Positions 28,207 to 37,435 of a stretch of 64,000 bases of DNA are shown piece after piece. A program made the translations under genes and the position numbers. This stretch comes from JACJYM01 sp965230495 (GTDB lineage Bacteria; Bacteroidota; Bacteroidia; Chitinophagales; Saprospiraceae), in assembly GCA_965230495.1 (NCBI GenBank), contig OZ246004.1, positions 434,001-498,000 on the forward strand, in the 5' to 3' direction. How positions within the stretch are numbered: the first letter of the stretch is position 1; every line of letters starts with the position of its first letter. The notes beneath the pieces are model-generated. The model was not told the origin of the DNA and searched no databases. It worked only from the letters and a program-made list of their open reading frames with translations.

Positions 28207-29619
28207 TTTCTGGATCAACCCCATCTCGGCACCTACCTTCATCATATAATCTTTAGCTGCATCAAAATCGTTAGGAATATCACCTTCAAGTATGGCTTCT
28301 CGGATGGCTGTTTTAATATCACCGACTTTTTTAGAGGGAGGAATTCCAAAAGTCTGCATGATAAGTTCACCCGATATTGGTGGTTGCCAATTACGAATTC
28401 TGTCTTTTTCTTCGATATCAATGAGTTTCTGTCGTACGATTTTATAATTCTCCTTATACCGCTTTACTTTATTAGGGTTTTTAGAGGTGATATCGGCTTT
28501 ACATAAGGTCATCAAATCATCTATATCTTCTCCGGCATCAAACAACAATCTCCTGATGGCAGAATCTGTAATATTCTCTTTAGTAAGGCTGATAGGCCTT
28601 AAGTGAAGTCTCACTAACTTCTGCACATATTTCATTTTATGATCAAGTGGAAGTTTAAGTTTTTTGAATATCTTAGGAATCCACCGGGCACCTAAAACCT
28701 CGTGTCCATGAAATGTCCAGCCCATATTTTCAACATATCTCTTTGTGGGTGGTTTAGCTATGTCGTGGAGTAAGGCAGCCCATCTAAGCCAGACATTATT
28801 TGTTTCCATTGATATATTATCAACGACTTCCAGAGTATGATAAAAGTTGTCTTTATGACCTTTATTATCTCTTACTTCTACACCATAAAGCTGAGCCAGC
28901 TTAGGAAATATTAATGCGAGCAGACCGCTATCAAATAATAATTTGAAACCAACAGATGGAATCTTACTCATCAATATTTTTTCAAGCTCGATGGTTATCC
29001 GTTCTTGTGAAATGATATCAATTCTTTTCTTATTTCTTTTGACGGCATCAAATGTCCCCGGATCGATCTTGAAGTTAAGTTGAGTGGCGAATCTAATAGC
29101 TCTCATCATTCTAAGAGGATCGTCAGAAAAGGTAATATCAGGATTTAATGGAGTCTTTATGAGTTTTTGTTCCATATGCTTCATACCTTCAAACGGATCT
29201 AAAAACTCTCCAAACTTTGATCCATTGATGGATATGGCAAGAGCATTAATTGTGAAATCCCTTCGTCGTTGATCATCTTCTAAAGTACCTTTTTCGACTA
29301 CTGGATTTCTAGAGTCCTGACTGTAAGATTCTTTTCTGGCACCTACAAATTCTATTTCAAAGTCGTTATGCTTGATCATTGCCGTACCGAACCTTTTAAA
29401 TATCTGAACATTTTTAATTTTCAAATTATCTGCTACGGATTGAGCTAATTCGATACCACTACCTACTACCACTATGTCAATGTCCTTAGAAGGTCTCTGA
29501 AGTATTTTATCCCTTACAAATCCTCCAATAGCATATGCATCTATTTGGTTAGCATCAGCAATTTTCCCAATTCGAGATAGTATTTGAAGTTCTTTATTAT
29601 TTAATTTAGAAGTGATCAA
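28204..29619 (-). CDS. cca: CCA tRNA nucleotidyltransferase / poly(A) polymerase family with HD domain
   Basis: The 471-residue protein has the class II nucleotidyltransferase core: AIGGFVRDKIL (residues 30-40), metal-binding Asp46 and Asp48 in SKDIDIVVVG, then RRRDFTINALAI (118-129) and RRxRFATQL-type segments, followed by an HD phosphohydrolase domain with LLHDIAKPP (His285, Asp286). Such proteins add or repair the CCA end of tRNAs; the HD part removes phosphates. Bacterial poly(A) polymerases share the fold, but this length and HD domain fit the Bacteroidota CCA enzyme. It follows holB by 91 bases on the same strand. Confidence 0.92.
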   Translation of the reverse strand: MITSKLNNKELQILSRIGKIADANQIDAYAIGGFVRDKILQRPSKDIDIVVVGSGIELAQSVADNLKIKNVQIFKRFGTAMIKHNDFEIEFVGARKESYSQDSRNPVVEKGTLEDDQRRRDFTINALAISINGSKFGEFLDPFEGMKHMEQKLIKTPLNPDITFSDDPLRMMRAIRFATQLNFKIDPGTFDAVKRNKKRIDIISQERITIELEKILMSKIPSVGFKLLFDSGLLALIFPKLAQLYGVEVRDNKGHKDNFYHTLEVVDNISMETNNVWLRWAALLHDIAKPPTKRYVENMGWTFHGHEVLGARWIPKIFKKLKLPLDHKMKYVQKLVRLHLRPISLTKENITDSAIRRLLFDAGEDIDDLMTLCKADITSKNPNKVKRYKENYKIVRQKLIDIEEKDRIRNWQPPISGELIMQTFGIPPSKKVGDIKTAIREAILEGDIPNDFDAAKDYMMKVGAEMGLIQK

Positions 29620-29710
29620 TGTTCTCTTTTCAAAATTTTTGTCAAAAGTAAGTTTTTTAACATACTTGAGTAGACTGACTCTGTTTAAAGCTGTGAAAAA
29701 GACCTGATAA

Positions 29711-30832
29711 CTAAGATGTACTTTTCATGATATTACCAATATCAATGGAAATCGACGTAAAGAGAATTTTGATGTTGGCGTTTCTATAGATGTGAGTAAT
29801 TGTTTCGTTAAGTATATGTGTTATCCTCTCTACCTTGTCAGGAGTTAAAAATGACTTCATTTTGTATACGATATCTTTTTCTCCTTCACTGATGTCATTA
29901 CTCCACTGTTGCGTGTGATACCAAAAATGAAAAGCTCGCATAAAATGAAGAGCATATTCGACAAATGTTCGAAGTTCCGATTGATTCCATTGGCTAACCT
30001 GGTTAGAAAAATCCTGTAACTCTTTAGGGTGAGATTTATATGCTATTCTCAACCATTGAAGTAATATTTCATCAAACTTACTTTGAGTGTTCTGTGCAAG
30101 GGAAATTGCTTTCGCAGCATTCCCATTTGATAAGTTAACTATGGATTCGTTAGGATCAACCCCTTCTCTTTTAGTAAGAATCTCCATGATTTCATCATTG
30201 GTAAAGGAAGGGATTTTTGTAGTTTGACATCGGGATAAAATAGTGGGAAGAATAGCCTCACTATCTTCTGCTACGAGAATGATAATGGTATTGTCGGTAG
30301 GTTCTTCAATTAGTTTTAAAAGCCGATTTCCCTCTTTGCCTAACATTTCTGGCATCCACATAATCAGAACTTTATGATTAGCTTCAAAAGCTTGCATTCC
30401 AAGTTTTAGGGCTATGTCTTGCGTTTCTTTTACATTTATATTGGGTCTGGCCGAGGAGGTGGTGATTTGATCAACCCAACCTATGAAACTTGGATAGTAA
30501 TTGTCTAAAATAGAGGCCCTAAATTCTCGAATAAAATCTGCACTTGTTGTCTCTTCCCTTTTTTTACTACTGTGTTTTACTACAGGAAAACTAAAGTGAA
30601 TATCAGGGTGGACTAGTTTTTTTGTTTTAATACAGGCACTACATTCACCACAACTGTCACCATTATTTTTGTTTTTACATAAGATATAGCTTGCAAAAGC
30701 TATAGCCAATGCTAAAGACCCACTTCCTTCCTTTCCAATAAATAAGTGAGCATGAGCTATTTCATTTTTATCTACACTGGTTACAAGCTGTTTTTTTACA
30801 AGTTGTTTACCTGGTATATCTTCAAATCGCAT
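29711..30832 (-). CDS. holB: DNA polymerase III subunit delta' (clamp loader)
   Basis: The 373-residue protein matches delta' of the clamp loader: AHAHLFIGKEGSGSLALAIAFA stands at the P-loop position but lacks the GK(S/T) needed for ATP binding, as expected for delta'. A four-cysteine zinc module follows (CKNKNNGDSCGECSACIK, residues 53-70), then KVLIMWMPEMLGKEGNRLLKLIEEP and ILSRCQTTKIP, the SRC motif. It helps load the sliding clamp on DNA. It starts 2 bases after the stop codon of the peroxidase gene, so it belongs to an aspS-peroxidase-holB operon. Confidence 0.92.
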   Translation of the reverse strand: MRFEDIPGKQLVKKQLVTSVDKNEIAHAHLFIGKEGSGSLALAIAFASYILCKNKNNGDSCGECSACIKTKKLVHPDIHFSFPVVKHSSKKREETTSADFIREFRASILDNYYPSFIGWVDQITTSSARPNINVKETQDIALKLGMQAFEANHKVLIMWMPEMLGKEGNRLLKLIEEPTDNTIIILVAEDSEAILPTILSRCQTTKIPSFTNDEIMEILTKREGVDPNESIVNLSNGNAAKAISLAQNTQSKFDEILLQWLRIAYKSHPKELQDFSNQVSQWNQSELRTFVEYALHFMRAFHFWYHTQQWSNDISEGEKDIVYKMKSFLTPDKVERITHILNETITHIYRNANIKILFTSISIDIGNIMKSTS

Positions 30833-30834
30833 AA

Positions 30835-31308
30835 CTACGATAACAAAATATCAAGCACTTCATCAGAAAGGGGATTAGTCGTAGCTGCTATAGATTTAAT
30901 TAGCTTTCCAGATTCGTCCAATATGAATTTATGGAAATTCCATTCTACTTCAAAGTCACCCAATCCATTTTCATCTTTACTGCATAACCACAAGAAAAGA
31001 GGATGTGGAGATTCGAGGATAGTAACTTTTTCGGTGAAAGGAAAGGTAGTTTTATAATTGGTAGAACAGAATTTGGCAATCTCCTCTGGAGAACCAGATT
31101 CTTGTTTGCCAAAATCATTACACGGGCATGCTAGAATATTGATCTGATCTTTATTATTTTCAAATAACTCTTGTAACTGCTGATATTGTGGAGTCAACCC
31201 ACATTCACTGGCAACATTTACAATCAGTAATTTTTTACCAAGAAATTGCTTTAAATCCATTGACTTTCCTGATAAATCATTAATTTTTATATTATATATA
31301 CTACTCAT
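30835..31308 (-). CDS. Glutathione peroxidase family protein (cysteine type, thioredoxin peroxidase)
   Basis: The 157-residue protein has the GPx active-site motif NVASECGLTPQY with Cys36 in place of selenocysteine, the second motif CPCNDFGKQESG (Gln69) and WNFHKFILDE with the conserved Trp. A cysteine in EEIAKFC sits where the resolving cysteine of thioredoxin-dependent relatives lies. It would reduce hydrogen or lipid peroxides in the cytoplasm. It has no signal peptide. Its start overlaps the aspS end by 8 bases, and holB follows after 2 bases, indicating one transcript. Confidence 0.93.
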   Translation of the reverse strand: MSSIYNIKINDLSGKSMDLKQFLGKKLLIVNVASECGLTPQYQQLQELFENNKDQINILACPCNDFGKQESGSPEEIAKFCSTNYKTTFPFTEKVTILESPHPLFLWLCSKDENGLGDFEVEWNFHKFILDESGKLIKSIAATTNPLSDEVLDILLS

Positions 31309-33073
31309 TATCCTTAATATTTAATTGTAAACTTAGTTCTTCTAATTGTTCTGTGTCAACTTTTGAAGGAGCATCTATCATCATATCTCTCCCTTGGTTA
31401 TTTTTTGGGAAGGCAATAAAATCTCTAATAGAAGATTGGTTATTCATTACTGCACATAAACGATCAAAACCAAAAGCAATACCTCCATGAGGTGGAGCTC
31501 CATATTCAAAAGCACCCATCAAGAAACCAAATTGTTCCTCTGCTTCTTCTTTCGTAAATCCAAGCAGATCAAAATTCTTTGATTGTAATTCTCTATCATG
31601 AATTCTTATCGAACCACCACCAATTTCGGCACCATTAATTACCAAATCATAAGCATCAGCTCTAAGGTTCTTCATAGTTTCATGATCTCCATTGAGCATT
31701 CTGGTTATATCTTCTTTTTTAGGAGAAGTAAAAGGATGGTGCATGGCATGAAATCTTTCACTTTCTTCATCCCATTCTAATAGTGGAAAGTCTATTACCC
31801 AAAGTGGTTTGAAATCACCCTCTTTCATCAGTCCTTCTCTTCGAGCTATTTCGAGTCTTAATTCATTTAGTTGTTTTCTGGTCTTTTCAATTTCACCACT
31901 TAAGATGAACAATACATCACCTTGTGTCGCATCAAAGGTAGATTTCCAACTATTAAGAACCTCGTCATTATAGAATTTTCCAATGGTGGATTTGATACTT
32001 CCATCTTCATTGTATTTTATGTATACCAAACCTTTGGCACCTATTTGTGGCCTTTGCATCCATTCTGTCAATAATTTGAAATCTTTATTTGAATATTTGG
32101 AAGCAATTCCTTTTGCACATATGCCTACCACTAATTCGGCAGAGTCAAATACGCCGAAGCCATGTCCTTTGGTAAGGTCATTGATTTCTACAAATTGCAT
32201 ATCAAATCGTAGGTCAGGTTTGTCGGAGCCATATTTTTGCATAGCCTCATCGTAGGTCATCCTTGGGAAATCAGGCAATTCAACATTGAGCGTATGCTCA
32301 AATAAATGCTTTGTCAATCCTTCAAAAGTGGTCAAAATATCTTCAATATGAACGTAAGACATTTCGCAGTCTATTTGAGTAAATTCTGGTTGCCTATCCG
32401 CTCTTAAGTCTTCATCTCTAAAGCATTTTACGATTTGAAAATATTTATCTAATCCACCAACCATCAAAATCTGTTTGAATGTTTGTGGAGATTGTGGTAA
32501 AGCGTAAAATTCGCCTTCATTAAGTCTGGATGGAACCACAAAGTCTCTTGCTCCTTCGGGAGTACTTTTAATAAGAAAAGGGGTCTCCACCTCTACAAAG
32601 TCTTGGGAGTCCAAATACTTTCTTGTCTCAAGGGCAAGCTTTGACCTAAAAATTATATTTTGCTGTATTGGATTTCTTCGTATGTCTAAATACCGATACT
32701 TCATTCTGAGATCATCTCCGCCATCTGTTTCATCTTCGATAGTGAATGGAGGGGTCTTACTTTTATTTAATATTTCTAAACCTGATACTTCGATTTCAAT
32801 GTCTCCTGTAGGTCTATTTTTATTTTTGCTACTTCTTTCTCTTACTTTACCTGTGGCTTGAATGACGAATTCTCTCCCTAGTTTTCTGGCTTGATCACAT
32901 AAAGTTTCATTATCCTCCATGTTGAATACCAATTGAGTAATACCATATCGATCTCTTAAGTCTAAAAAGGTCATACCACCTAAATCTCTACTTTTTTGGA
33001 CCCAACCGGATAAGGTTACCTCATGCCCTACATGCTCTATTCTTAATTCACCACAATTTTTACTACGATACAT
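31301..33073 (-). CDS. aspS: Aspartate--tRNA ligase
   Basis: The 590-residue protein is a full-length bacterial-type class II aspartyl-tRNA synthetase: an N-terminal OB anticodon-binding domain (1-110; VTLSGWVQKSRDLGGMTFLDLRDRYG), motif 2 (FRDEDLRADRQPEFTQIDCEMS), the GAD insertion domain (about 285-420) and motif 3 (GIAFGFDRLCAVM). It charges tRNA(Asp) with aspartate. The gene leads an operon with the peroxidase and holB and has a good promoter at 33127-33134. Confidence 0.97.
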   Translation of the reverse strand: MYRSKNCGELRIEHVGHEVTLSGWVQKSRDLGGMTFLDLRDRYGITQLVFNMEDNETLCDQARKLGREFVIQATGKVRERSSKNKNRPTGDIEIEVSGLEILNKSKTPPFTIEDETDGGDDLRMKYRYLDIRRNPIQQNIIFRSKLALETRKYLDSQDFVEVETPFLIKSTPEGARDFVVPSRLNEGEFYALPQSPQTFKQILMVGGLDKYFQIVKCFRDEDLRADRQPEFTQIDCEMSYVHIEDILTTFEGLTKHLFEHTLNVELPDFPRMTYDEAMQKYGSDKPDLRFDMQFVEINDLTKGHGFGVFDSAELVVGICAKGIASKYSNKDFKLLTEWMQRPQIGAKGLVYIKYNEDGSIKSTIGKFYNDEVLNSWKSTFDATQGDVLFILSGEIEKTRKQLNELRLEIARREGLMKEGDFKPLWVIDFPLLEWDEESERFHAMHHPFTSPKKEDITRMLNGDHETMKNLRADAYDLVINGAEIGGGSIRIHDRELQSKNFDLLGFTKEEAEEQFGFLMGAFEYGAPPHGGIAFGFDRLCAVMNNQSSIRDFIAFPKNNQGRDMMIDAPSKVDTEQLEELSLQLNIKDNE

Positions 33074-33126
33074 CTACTTTTATTTATATGTAAAATTTTG
33101 TCTGTTAAGCTAATATATAGCAGCTG

Positions 33127-33134
33127 CAAAAGTA
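33127..33134 (-). promoter_or_regulatory. Bacteroidota-type -7 element upstream of aspS
   Basis: On the minus strand TACTTTTG matches TAnnTTTG and lies 53 bases before the aspS start codon. It is followed by the small palindrome CAGCTG. No clear -33 element was found. Confidence 0.5.
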
Positions 33135-33197
33135 ATCTGAATTTATGGAATATGAATGATTGTTATTCTGAAATTACAGAATTAAAATAATACAATA

Positions 33198-34403
33198 CTA
33201 ATAAAAACCTCGATTTAGTGTGATTCTGAATACTGAGTAGTTGGTGCCGAAATCTAAATCATCGTCGTTGAAAGACAGTCTTTGCTGAAAATTTATGTTT
33301 AGAGTGCTAAAAGGGCTAAAAAACCAATATAAGGATAGGTTATAAGTGAAAATACTTGGAAAAGAGTTTCGACCAAAATTTACTTCGTTATAAAGATACC
33401 AATTAGTCTGTATGCTATTTTCAATGGAAAAACGGCTTGAAAACAGATATTCTAAAGATCCCAATTGTTCAAATCTTATATTTTGAGAAGCTTCATCTTC
33501 AGTATCCGCATTTGTTAATATTTCACCACTTAACGAATTGCTTAACTTAAAAATGAGTTCAGTAAATAACGGGGTGAAATAAGTGTAATTAAATTCTACT
33601 TTATGAGTTATTATTGTATAATTATCAAAGTAATTATCATTGTTGAACCAACGATTGATATAACTCAATTCAAACCGACTTCCGAATTCGACAAACTGTC
33701 TTTCGTAATTCCATACATCTAGCAAATGAGATAGAAAAACAAAATCTGTAACTTCGAAAAAATCGACACTATGTAAATAAGTTAATAATTGCTCGGTTTC
33801 GTATATTTTTTTAAACCTGAAATCAGGAATTCGATTATTCTTAATTTCGGATATTTTATTTACAAAATTCTTAAATTCTAGTGTGTCAAAAGGTCTGATG
33901 TTAAACCCTCTTTTTTTAAGAAGTTTAATTATGTTGTTAGCGTGATAAGTATCGGAAAAATTATCTATTCTTCCAGCCCCCAATCCAATTGTGATTTCGT
34001 TATTGTATGTATTTCTAAAAGGTTTTTGATCAACTTTCTTTCGCAGAGAGCGGTAATGTTTCCAGGATAATAAATAATAACTTTGTTGATCATTATATCC
34101 TCTAAAAGTTAAATCATTATTAATAGAAATAACATCTAATACGTCATTTCCATGACTCCAGCTTAAGTTGGCAGAATTATGTAATTGATATTGCTGAGTT
34201 TGGATATTTAGATTATGTAAGAGATTCCATCTAATATTGGTTTCATTTCCATTAGTGAAGAAATCTGAACTAGTAGAACTATATGAATCAAAAGAAAAAT
34301 TCAAACTCTGCCGCCAAAAGTTGTAGTTGGGAAAGTCAAGAATTTTAAAATCTTGAGCAGAGAGTATAAAAGGAAATAATATTAAAAGTAAGGTTTTTTT
34401 CAT
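33198..34403 (-). CDS. Exported beta-rich protein, probable outer-membrane barrel, function unknown
   Basis: I do not recognise this 401-residue protein. It has a signal peptide (to about 16, LSAQ), many alternating hydrophobic/polar beta strands rich in Tyr, Phe, Asn and Ser (for example LSWSHGNDVLDVISIN, LGSLEYLFSSRFSIENSIQTNWY), and ends FRITLNRGFY with a terminal aromatic, as in outer-membrane beta-barrels. A more helical insertion lies at about 165-215. It lies 15 bases after the NTF2-like gene on the same strand and is likely co-transcribed with it. Confidence 0.7.
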   Translation of the reverse strand: MKKTLLLILFPFILSAQDFKILDFPNYNFWRQSLNFSFDSYSSTSSDFFTNGNETNIRWNLLHNLNIQTQQYQLHNSANLSWSHGNDVLDVISINNDLTFRGYNDQQSYYLLSWKHYRSLRKKVDQKPFRNTYNNEITIGLGAGRIDNFSDTYHANNIIKLLKKRGFNIRPFDTLEFKNFVNKISEIKNNRIPDFRFKKIYETEQLLTYLHSVDFFEVTDFVFLSHLLDVWNYERQFVEFGSRFELSYINRWFNNDNYFDNYTIITHKVEFNYTYFTPLFTELIFKLSNSLSGEILTNADTEDEASQNIRFEQLGSLEYLFSSRFSIENSIQTNWYLYNEVNFGRNSFPSIFTYNLSLYWFFSPFSTLNINFQQRLSFNDDDLDFGTNYSVFRITLNRGFY

Positions 34404-34418
34404 GGTTGTGACTTTCGT

Positions 34419-35261
34419 TTATTCAGTCATTATTCGAATATATTTTTTTATTTTGTCATTAGGTACTGTCACTGATAATACATAATGACTTATCTTCCAT
34501 TGACCATTTGTATATTTTACAACGCCCGAACCTCTGCAAGTGCCCATCCAAGTATCTAATAATTCATCAAACCATGCGATATTTGGTTGATGAATGTAGA
34601 TATTCCTTTCAATGGTTTTGAAATCCCAAGCTTTGCCTTTGGCAAAATAAGGTGCAGCGAAAGTCAGAAATTCATCTTTTGTCCACACCTCACTGCTGTC
34701 GGTTCCGACAAAAACACCATTGTTAGCGATGAGATCGAAGTATTGAGTACTATCAGCCTCAGTAGCTGCCATATGCCATTGGGTAATCACTGAATCAATT
34801 TGTTCTGAACTATGGTCTGCTTCACAATTTTGAGATCGTGTATCCGAGATCGAAGAGATAAGCCATCGTTGATCAGATTTAATAAGTGTGAAAAGGTTTA
34901 TTCCGCAATGAGAAAACACATCATTGACATAAAATTTATAGTTCATTGTGGCTGTTGCCAAGTGACCATATTGCTCAATATGTAAATGCGATATTCGTTC
35001 ATCCAAAGCATTGGGCTTCATTTTGCCCACTTGCTGAATAATTGCATCCATACTTGATTTTTTATATTGCGGAACTCCATTTTTTATAAAACTGGAAGTC
35101 AAAGACACTTCTTCAGTACACAAATTTCTTAGATGAGTTGTATCGATCGTCTGAATGGTTCTAAAGAATCCTTCAATTGACTGTTGGATACTTTCTGTAT
35201 CTTGGCTTTTACTTGACAGGAAAAAGAAGCAACAAATGGAAAATAGAATTGTTCTTTTCAT
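34419..35261 (-). CDS. Exported protein with two NTF2-like domains
   Basis: The 280-residue protein has a signal peptide (to about 19, LSSKS) and two consecutive NTF2/SnoaL-like domains: about 20-145 (SIQQSIEGFFRTIQTIDTTHLRNL) and about 150-275 (ITQWHMAATEADSTQYFDLIANNGVFVGTDSSEVWTKDEF, ending NGQWKISHYVLSVTVP). The second is a typical SnoaL_3-type domain. NTF2-like domains form a cone that binds small molecules; no catalytic residues are evident. It leads a two-gene unit with the barrel-like protein. Confidence 0.82.
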   Translation of the reverse strand: MKRTILFSICCFFFLSSKSQDTESIQQSIEGFFRTIQTIDTTHLRNLCTEEVSLTSSFIKNGVPQYKKSSMDAIIQQVGKMKPNALDERISHLHIEQYGHLATATMNYKFYVNDVFSHCGINLFTLIKSDQRWLISSISDTRSQNCEADHSSEQIDSVITQWHMAATEADSTQYFDLIANNGVFVGTDSSEVWTKDEFLTFAAPYFAKGKAWDFKTIERNIYIHQPNIAWFDELLDTWMGTCRGSGVVKYTNGQWKISHYVLSVTVPNDKIKKYIRIMTE

Positions 35262-35334
35262 TAGTTCAATGTTTGAAAGAGTGATTTTGTGGCATTAATT
35301 CTTAAATATAATTGAATTTAAATTTTTATCTGAC

Positions 35335-36372
35335 TTGGAAAGGAAGTTTTATAATACGAGAGGTTTATTGCTTTTAAATAGTAAGTGGTATGCCTTAGCG
35401 GTTATCATTCTTCAGAGCATATCCATAAATGCTCAATTTGACAAAATAAATGCTGTCACGTTTGTGGGTACACCCAACATATATAGTAATGAGGCGATGG
35501 AAGAACTTAGAGAATCTGGATTTACCCATGTTTGTCTAGTACCTTATGGTTTTATGAGAAAAGATAATCCTGAAATCTGGTATAACTTAAAAAATCAATG
35601 GTGGGGCGAGAGAGATGAAGGAATTATTCATAGTTTGAAATTGGCCAAAAAAATAGGAATTAAGACCATACTTAAACCTCAAATTTGGATGCATGATCTA
35701 TGGGTTGGAGATTTATATTTTGTGGATGAGGAAAAACGATGTCAGTGGGAAAGCAACTTTATGGCTTTCACGATGCATTTTATGGAATTGGCGATTGACT
35801 ATGAAGTAGATATTTTTTGTTTGGGAACAGAGTATAAAATTTTGGCAAAGAAAAATCCCGATTTTTGGAGATCGTTAATTTCCACCGTAAGGGAAAAATA
35901 TAAAGGAAAAATTACTTATTCGTCTAATTGGGATGAATATGAGGATATTTCTTTTTGGAAAGATTTAGATTTTATCGGTATTTCCGGATACTTTCCTTTG
36001 CGATCAAACAAGAATCCTTCGTTTGAGGAATTAAGTGAAGCATGGGATGCTAAGGTGGAGCAATTAAAAGAATTCTCTCAAGGTATTAATCGCCCTATTC
36101 TATTTACTGAGTATGGTTATCTTAGTGTTGATGGTTGTGCTGGAAAAACATGGGAGCTTGAGGCTCAGATACATTCCTTAAGTATTAATGAAAATTGTCA
36201 AGCGAATGCGATAAAGGCACTTTGGAGTAGTTTTAAAAATCAGGAGTTTTGGGCAGGAGGGATATTGTGGAAGTGGTTTCCTAACGGCATGGGTCATGAA
36301 GGATACCCGGAAAGGGATTACACACCACAGGGAAAACGGGCAGAAGAGATACTTAAGATATTAACAAAGTAG
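35335..36372 (+). CDS. GH113-like glycoside hydrolase (probable beta-mannanase fold), exported
   Basis: The 345-residue protein has an N-terminal hydrophobic segment (LAVIILQSISINAQ, about 21-34) and a TIM-barrel resembling the GH113 family: FTHVCLVPYGFMRKDN, IKTILKPQIWMHDLWVGDL, IFCLGTEYKIL with acid/base Glu166, and PILFTEYGYLS with nucleophile Glu259. GH113 members cut beta-1,4-mannans, though related TIM-barrel proteins in Bacteroidota are untested. The frame begins with TTG at 35335 and no ATG lies before the signal-like segment, so a TTG start here or at codon 12 is likely. Its stop overlaps the convergent epimerase gene by 12 bases. Confidence 0.82.
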   Translation: MERKFYNTRGLLLLNSKWYALAVIILQSISINAQFDKINAVTFVGTPNIYSNEAMEELRESGFTHVCLVPYGFMRKDNPEIWYNLKNQWWGERDEGIIHSLKLAKKIGIKTILKPQIWMHDLWVGDLYFVDEEKRCQWESNFMAFTMHFMELAIDYEVDIFCLGTEYKILAKKNPDFWRSLISTVREKYKGKITYSSNWDEYEDISFWKDLDFIGISGYFPLRSNKNPSFEELSEAWDAKVEQLKEFSQGINRPILFTEYGYLSVDGCAGKTWELEAQIHSLSINENCQANAIKALWSSFKNQEFWAGGILWKWFPNGMGHEGYPERDYTPQGKRAEEILKILTK

Positions 36373-37272
36373 ATCATTTAGTGCTTTTTCTAGGTTGGAG
36401 AATTTGAAATTGAATCCATGAGCTGTCAATTTTTTAGGAATTACATTGTGCCCTTTAAGAATGAGTTCAGGTTCCGTTCCTAATATAAGTGCAGAAAATT
36501 TGATGATAGGGGCCCAGGCAGGCAAACCGATAGGCATTTTTACTACTTTGCGTAAAATTTTCATAAACTCACGGTTGGATTTAGGATTAGGGCCGCAAAG
36601 ATTTACGATTCCTTGGATATCACTATCCATGATATGCTGAATAGCACATACTAGATCCGTTTTATGAATCCAGCTAATCATTTGAATTCCAGAACCTTGA
36701 TAGCCTCCTAAACCATATTTGGCTAAAGGATATAGTTTTGATAAAGCTCCATGCTTTTTATCTAAAACAATTCCAGTTCTAACTATTATTTTTCTTGTTC
36801 TTTTTGTTTCAGTAGAGGACATAGTCTTTTCCCATTTTTCGGCTAATACTCCTAAAAAGCTGGTGTCATATTCTTGAGATTTTTCGGTATGAGCATGGAG
36901 GGTATCAGCCATATATCTTGCTATACCAGAAAAATTAATCCAAATTTTTGAAGGATTCTCACACAAAGATATTATTCGAGCAATAGATGCAGTACTTTTA
37001 ACTCGTGACTCTACGAGTTGTTTTTTATTACTTTCTGTGAATCTACAATTGATATTTTTTCCCGTCAGATTAATAATGGCATGAGCGTTTTCAAAAAGCT
37101 CCAAATGCGATTCATCAGCTATACCACTCCAATAAACGTATTTCTCATTGTATTTTGATATTACATTTTTTTTTCTTGTGAGTATGTAAACGTCGAACAG
37201 AGAATTATCGAATTTTTTGATTAATTCCTGACCTATAAATCCGGAACCTCCTGCCAGTATGAGCTTTTTCAT
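36361..37272 (-). CDS. TIGR01777 family NAD-dependent epimerase/dehydratase-like protein
   Basis: The 303-residue protein starts with the Rossmann motif ILAGGSGFIGQELIKKF and shows INLTGKNINCRFTESNKKQLVESR, TGIVLDKKHGALSKLYPLAKYGLGG, GIQMISWIHKTDLV and the C-terminal PAWAPIIKFSALILGTEPELILKGHNVIPKKL, all typical of the TIGR01777/YfcH/SulA-like group with its DUF1731 end. The substrate is not established; in bacteria these SDR relatives are sometimes linked to division or envelope. It stands alone and converges with the GH113-like gene. Confidence 0.9.
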   Translation of the reverse strand: MKKLILAGGSGFIGQELIKKFDNSLFDVYILTRKKNVISKYNEKYVYWSGIADESHLELFENAHAIINLTGKNINCRFTESNKKQLVESRVKSTASIARIISLCENPSKIWINFSGIARYMADTLHAHTEKSQEYDTSFLGVLAEKWEKTMSSTETKRTRKIIVRTGIVLDKKHGALSKLYPLAKYGLGGYQGSGIQMISWIHKTDLVCAIQHIMDSDIQGIVNLCGPNPKSNREFMKILRKVVKMPIGLPAWAPIIKFSALILGTEPELILKGHNVIPKKLTAHGFNFKFSNLEKALNDLLC

Positions 37273-37435
37273 TTGTTTGTCTTAGCTGATATACTAACTA
37301 ACCATAAGAGGTATTTTTGGTTTAGATGTTTTTTGTTTAAATAAAGAGATAATGGTTTACCCGTACTATTTTATTAGCAATAATGGTTAATTTTATGTAA
37401 TTCTATCTATTTGTAATTAGGGCAAAAATGTAAAC

